Assembly (NCBI GenBank): GCA_947471745.1
Contig: CANJKZ010000398.1
Coordinates: forward strand, 632,501-696,500
Origin: Closterium sp. Naga37s-1
Taxonomy: Eukaryota > Streptophyta > Zygnematophyceae > Desmidiales > Closteriaceae
Length of the DNA: 64,000 bases
Direction: 5' to 3'
Under the pieces are notes generated by a model. That model searched no databases. It saw only the letters and a list, made by a program, of their open reading frames with translations, and was not told where the DNA came from. Both the position numbers and the translations under genes were made by a program. Each line of letters starts with the position of its first letter. Position 1 is the first letter of the stretch. This document shows, one piece after another, positions 60,601 through 64,000 of the stretch.

Positions 60601-63596
60601 GCTCCCTCAGGTGTGTCTCAGGTAGACGCTGTCGAGCCTGTCGAGGTCGCGGTTGACTCTGGTGCTGCTACTGGGGGTGGTGCTGCTGGGGGTGCTGAGC
60701 CGGAGGGTGCGGAGCCTGGGGGTGCTGAGCCTGAGCGTGTGGAGACTGGGGGTGCTGAGCCTGAGCGTGCGGAGCCTGGGGGTGCTGAGCCTGTGTGTGC
60801 GGAGCCTGGGGGTGCTGAGCCTAGGGGTGCTGAGCCTGCGGTTGCTGAGACTGGGGGTGCTGAGTCTGCTGGAGGTCCTGCTGGTGCCTCGTCTCGGCGG
60901 GAGCCTCTCTCTCCACCGCAGCTGCGCGAGTGGTTTGCTTGCTGCTGGAGACTACAGAGAGGAGCTGCTGGAGCTGGAGGGCCTGCCGCTGGAAGCCCTA
61001 GAGCTGGGGCACCTGGAGCTACTGGAGCTGGAGGTGCTGCTGACGGTGGAGCTGGAGCTGTGGGAGTTACTGGAGCCACTGGTCCCGGAGGTGCTCACAC
61101 TGGAGGTACTAGAGCTGCTGGAGCTGGTGGTGTTACAGGAGTTGGAGCTGGAGGTGCTGGAGCTGCTGGTCCTGGAGGTGCTTGTCCTGGAGGTACTGGG
61201 GTTGCTGAGACTGGGGGTGCTGCTGGTGCTGGAGCTGCTGGAGGTGCTGGAGCTGGTGGTACTGCAGGCGTTGGAGCTGGAGACCCTGGAGCTAGAGGTA
61301 CTGGTGCTGTCGATGCTGGTTCTGGAGGTGCTGCGCGGCCGCGACCGTACTTCGTTCCACTGCTTCAGCAGGTTCTTGGTCTCCCGCCTTCTACTGGTCC
61401 TACTCCTCCCTTACTGTGTCCACCGCCTGACCAGTCACAGTCGCAGTTACAGCCAGCCTCCCCACTGCCTGCTCCTTCTCCTTACACTGGGCCGACAGGA
61501 GGTCTTTCGGAGAGTCGTGAGCCTGAGTCTCGTCCTGCGTCGCCTGTTCGCGCTGTTCGCACTGGTCGTCGTGTTCCGCGTTCGCGTCCTCCTCCTGTCC
61601 CAGGCACGCACCAGATGGCACTTCGTCCATCCACTGCTCCACAGCGTGTCCCTCTGCCGTCTCCTCCTGCGTCCTCACTTCCTGACGTTCCTGACCCGCC
61701 GTCAGACCTTGCTCGTGCTGCCAGTCCTACTGTCACTCGTCTTCTCGCTACTGTTGTCACTGACCCTTCGTCTGAGTCCACTGCTGCGTCTGCCCTAGTT
61801 GCTGAGCTTGTTGACTTTTCTGCCGCCTGTCGTCTAGACTACGCCGCTAGTCTTGTTGCTGAGTCTGAGTCTGTCTGTCCTCCGTCCGTCAGGGGTGAGT
61901 GTGCTCTTGGCACGGACGTCCTCGAGGACAGGCAGGAGGAGTTTGAGTGTTTTGCCGCTGCTTTACCTCATCTCGTGTCCATGCTGATTGCACCTGAGAG
62001 AGACCCGGATGCACCAGACATCCCGACCCCGCGCTCTTACGCAGAGGCGATAGAGGGTCCCTACTCCTCTCAGTGGCAGACAGCCATGGACGCAGAGATG
62101 GCTTCCTGGAAGTCCACAGGCACCTACGTCGACGAGGTTCCCCCACCTGGGGCGAACATCGTCAGTGGCATGTGGATTTTCAGGGTGAAGCGGCCGCCGG
62201 GTTCTCCGCCTGTCTTCAAGGCGCGTTACGTTGCAAGAGGCTTCAGTCAGCGACAGGGAGTTGACTTCTTCCAGACCTTCTCCCCTACCCCGAAGATGAC
62301 CACTCTTCGGGTGCTGCTGCACGTCGCCGCTCAGCGTGACTACGAGCTTCACTCTCTTGACTTCAGCACAACCTTCCTACAGGGCAGCCTGCACGAGGAG
62401 ATCTGGCTGCGCCGCCCACCTGGCTTCACTGGGTCGTTTCCTCCTGGTACCCAGTGGAGCCTCCGGCGGCCAGTCTACGGTCTCCGCCAGGCGCCTCGTG
62501 AGTGGCACGACACACTGAGGACGACGCTTGCGGCTCTTGGGTTTGCTCCTTCCACTGCTGACCCGTCGCTGTTTCTACGCACCGACACCTGCCGCCGTTC
62601 TACATCCTCGTGTACGTCAACGACTTGGTCTTTGCTACTGCTGACACTGCTGGACTGGCCCACGTGAAGTCGGAGCTGCAGAAGAGACACACGTGCACAA
62701 ACCTGGGTGAGCGACGCAGCTATCTTGGCTTGCAGATCACCCGGGACAGAGCACAGGGCACCATTACCTTGACTCAGTCACACATGGTGCAGCAGGTCCT
62801 TCAGCGCTTCGGCTTCACGTACTCCTCGCCACAGTCCACTCCTCTGCCTACTCGCCACTCGCTCTCAGCTCTGCCTTTGGATGAGTCCGTAGAGCCGAGT
62901 GGCCCGTATCCAGAGCTTGTGGGCTGCCTCATGTACCTGATGACCTGCACTCGACCTGACCTTGCTTACCCTCTTAGCATCCTGGCACGCTATGTTGCTC
63001 CTGGGAGACACCGAACAGAGCACATGGATGCAGCTAAGTGGGTGTTGCGCTACTTGTGCAGTACGTCGGGCATGGGGCTCGTGCTTGGAGGACAGGCTCG
63101 AGTTGTCCTCACTGGTCACGCAGACGCTTCCTGGGTTGACGACTTGGCTACGCAGCGGTCGTCACAGGGTTACACTTTCAGCCTTGGCTCAGGCTCTGTT
63201 TCGTGGCGGTTTACCCGCTCGTCTTCTGTTCTCAGCTCCAGTTGTGAGGCTGAGATCTACGCCGGGGCCATGGCTGCACAGGAGTTACGCTGGCTCACCT
63301 ACCTGCTGACCGACTTGGGAGAGCCGCCTCGTTCTCCTCCAGTTCTGTACGTCGACAACAAGGCCATGATTGCCTTGTGTCAGGAGCACAAACTGGAGCA
63401 CAGAACGAAGCACATCGCTCTGCGTTTCTTCCTTGCTCGAGAGTTGCAGCAGCGTGGTCAGCTTCTTCTTGCTTACGTGGCCTCTCGGGCCAACACTGCT
63501 GATATCTTCACCACGGCACTTCAGCCTTGTGATCATCAGCGTTTCTGTACTGTTCTAGGCCTTGTGCCTACTTGGCCTCACTTGCTCACTTCTTGA
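57681..63596 (+). pseudogene. E8 gag-pol remains
   Basis: ATG at 57681 starts gag ([60 protein letters not shown]). A Gly/Ser/Val-rich stretch (58434-58740) follows, then a cysteine motif (CPYVIRTGDRTGQTC, GQPHTQHRC), protease (FTLDSGATRCFFRD), pre-integrase (WHHRLGHPSVQRLRGM), integrase (HSDRGGEFASD, SPQQNGIAERRIG), a GGAEPERAEPGG-type and Gly/Ala spacer (about 60650-61340), RT (FKARYVARGFSQRQGVDFFQ) and RNase H (SSCEAEIYAGAMAAQELRWL). Confidence 0.88.
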
Positions 63597-63825
63597 CTTT
63601 GCTTGTACTGTGATCTCTATACATATACCTGCATGCTTACACTTGCTAGATTGTGATCATTGTATTGCTTGTTCTCCTTTATATAACTCTACATGTGAAC
63701 TAGCCTTGTGGCCATTTGCTTGTGCTCAGAATGCGTGGTGACTCCATGATCCACCCTGAGCTTGCTTTGCTTTTCTTGACTGGTCTTGTGACCTCTTGTT
63801 CTCCCCCACTTTGCCTATGGGGGTG

Positions 63826-63955
63826 TGTCAAACTTATATGCTGCTTGTTATCTAGGCTGTAGTGGGGTAGCCCATATGGGGTACAACCCAATTAGGGTTT
63901 CCTACTTGTACCCACATTCCTGCTAGTGCATTCATCCTCGTTCTTTCCTTTCACA
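63826..63955 (+). repeat. E8 3' LTR
   Basis: 130 bp, followed by CGTAC. Confidence 0.94.
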
Positions 63956-64000
63956 CGTACATGCCGGGCCCCCTGATTTGTCTGGGGGCCCCAAAACCAA
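63956..64000. other. Right flank of E8, hairpin tract resumes
   Basis: After the CGTAC duplication the sequence contains GGGCCCCC-TGATTTGTCT-GGGGGCCC (63966-63991), a perfect 8-bp inverted repeat, matching the style of 56005-56773. Confidence 0.8.

Larger units (their letters stand above)
56774..63955 (+). mobile_element. E8: Ty1/copia element in the hairpin tract
   Basis: LTRs of 130 bp (56774-56903 and 63826-63955) begin TGTCAAACTTATATG, end TTTCACA and differ at about two positions (about 1.5 %). Target duplication CGTAC. Primer-site-like TGGTTTCAGAGCAGG follows the 5' LTR; CTATGGGGGTG precedes the 3' LTR. The leader (56980-57600) is GCGCGCCGCGCCGCCCTGCC-type repeat. About four or five breaks in gag-pol. 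Confidence 0.94.

Overview
The window reads as nuclear DNA of a GC-rich eukaryote. The left 14.3 kb is one spliced host gene with GT-AG introns and a probable mitochondrial targeting leader. Most of the rest is nested LTR retroelements. The gene type, GC content and element style suggest a green alga, possibly a streptophyte such as Closterium; that placement is an inference from remembered family resemblance.

Region 1 (1-14320, minus strand): a propionyl-CoA carboxylase beta-like gene (PCCB). Eighteen exons can be placed by conserved protein motifs and GT/AG borders. Their phases agree and the 1,641 coding bases are open throughout; the 3' end lies off the left edge. Nearly every intron holds tandem arrays or partial exon copies derived from the neighbouring exon. 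Copies of the acceptor-side exon half usually lie upstream of the true exon, and copies of the donor-side half plus the start of the intron usually lie downstream. This repeated layout is the most unusual feature of the window.

Region 2 (14321-14853): short upstream region of PCCB.

Region 3 (14854-45916): an old Ty1/copia element (E2) that has become a nest. E1 sits in its 5' LTR (TSD TTATA). Its interior holds a minus-strand Ty3/gypsy remnant (E5), a short non-autonomous LTR element (E3, TSD TACCG) inside E5, a copia element (E4, TSD GCGCT) inside E3, and another copia element (E6). The 3' LTR of E2 is followed by a second partial internal region, giving LTR-internal-LTR-partial internal.

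Region 4 (45917-48520): AT-richer DNA with a tRNA-like sequence and a broken hAT transposase C-terminus.

Region 5 (48521-63955): two further copia elements, E7 (TSD AAAAG) and E8 (TSD CGTAC), on either side of and within a tract (56005-56773, resuming at 63961) packed with short perfect hairpins.

E1, E6, E7 and E8 share a lineage: short LTRs of about 124-136 bp, a common polypurine tract, GC-rich repetitive leaders, repetitive spacers between integrase and reverse transcriptase, and a conserved noncoding block before the 3' LTR. E3 shares the LTR style, leader type and polypurine tract. All retroelements are described as fossils.
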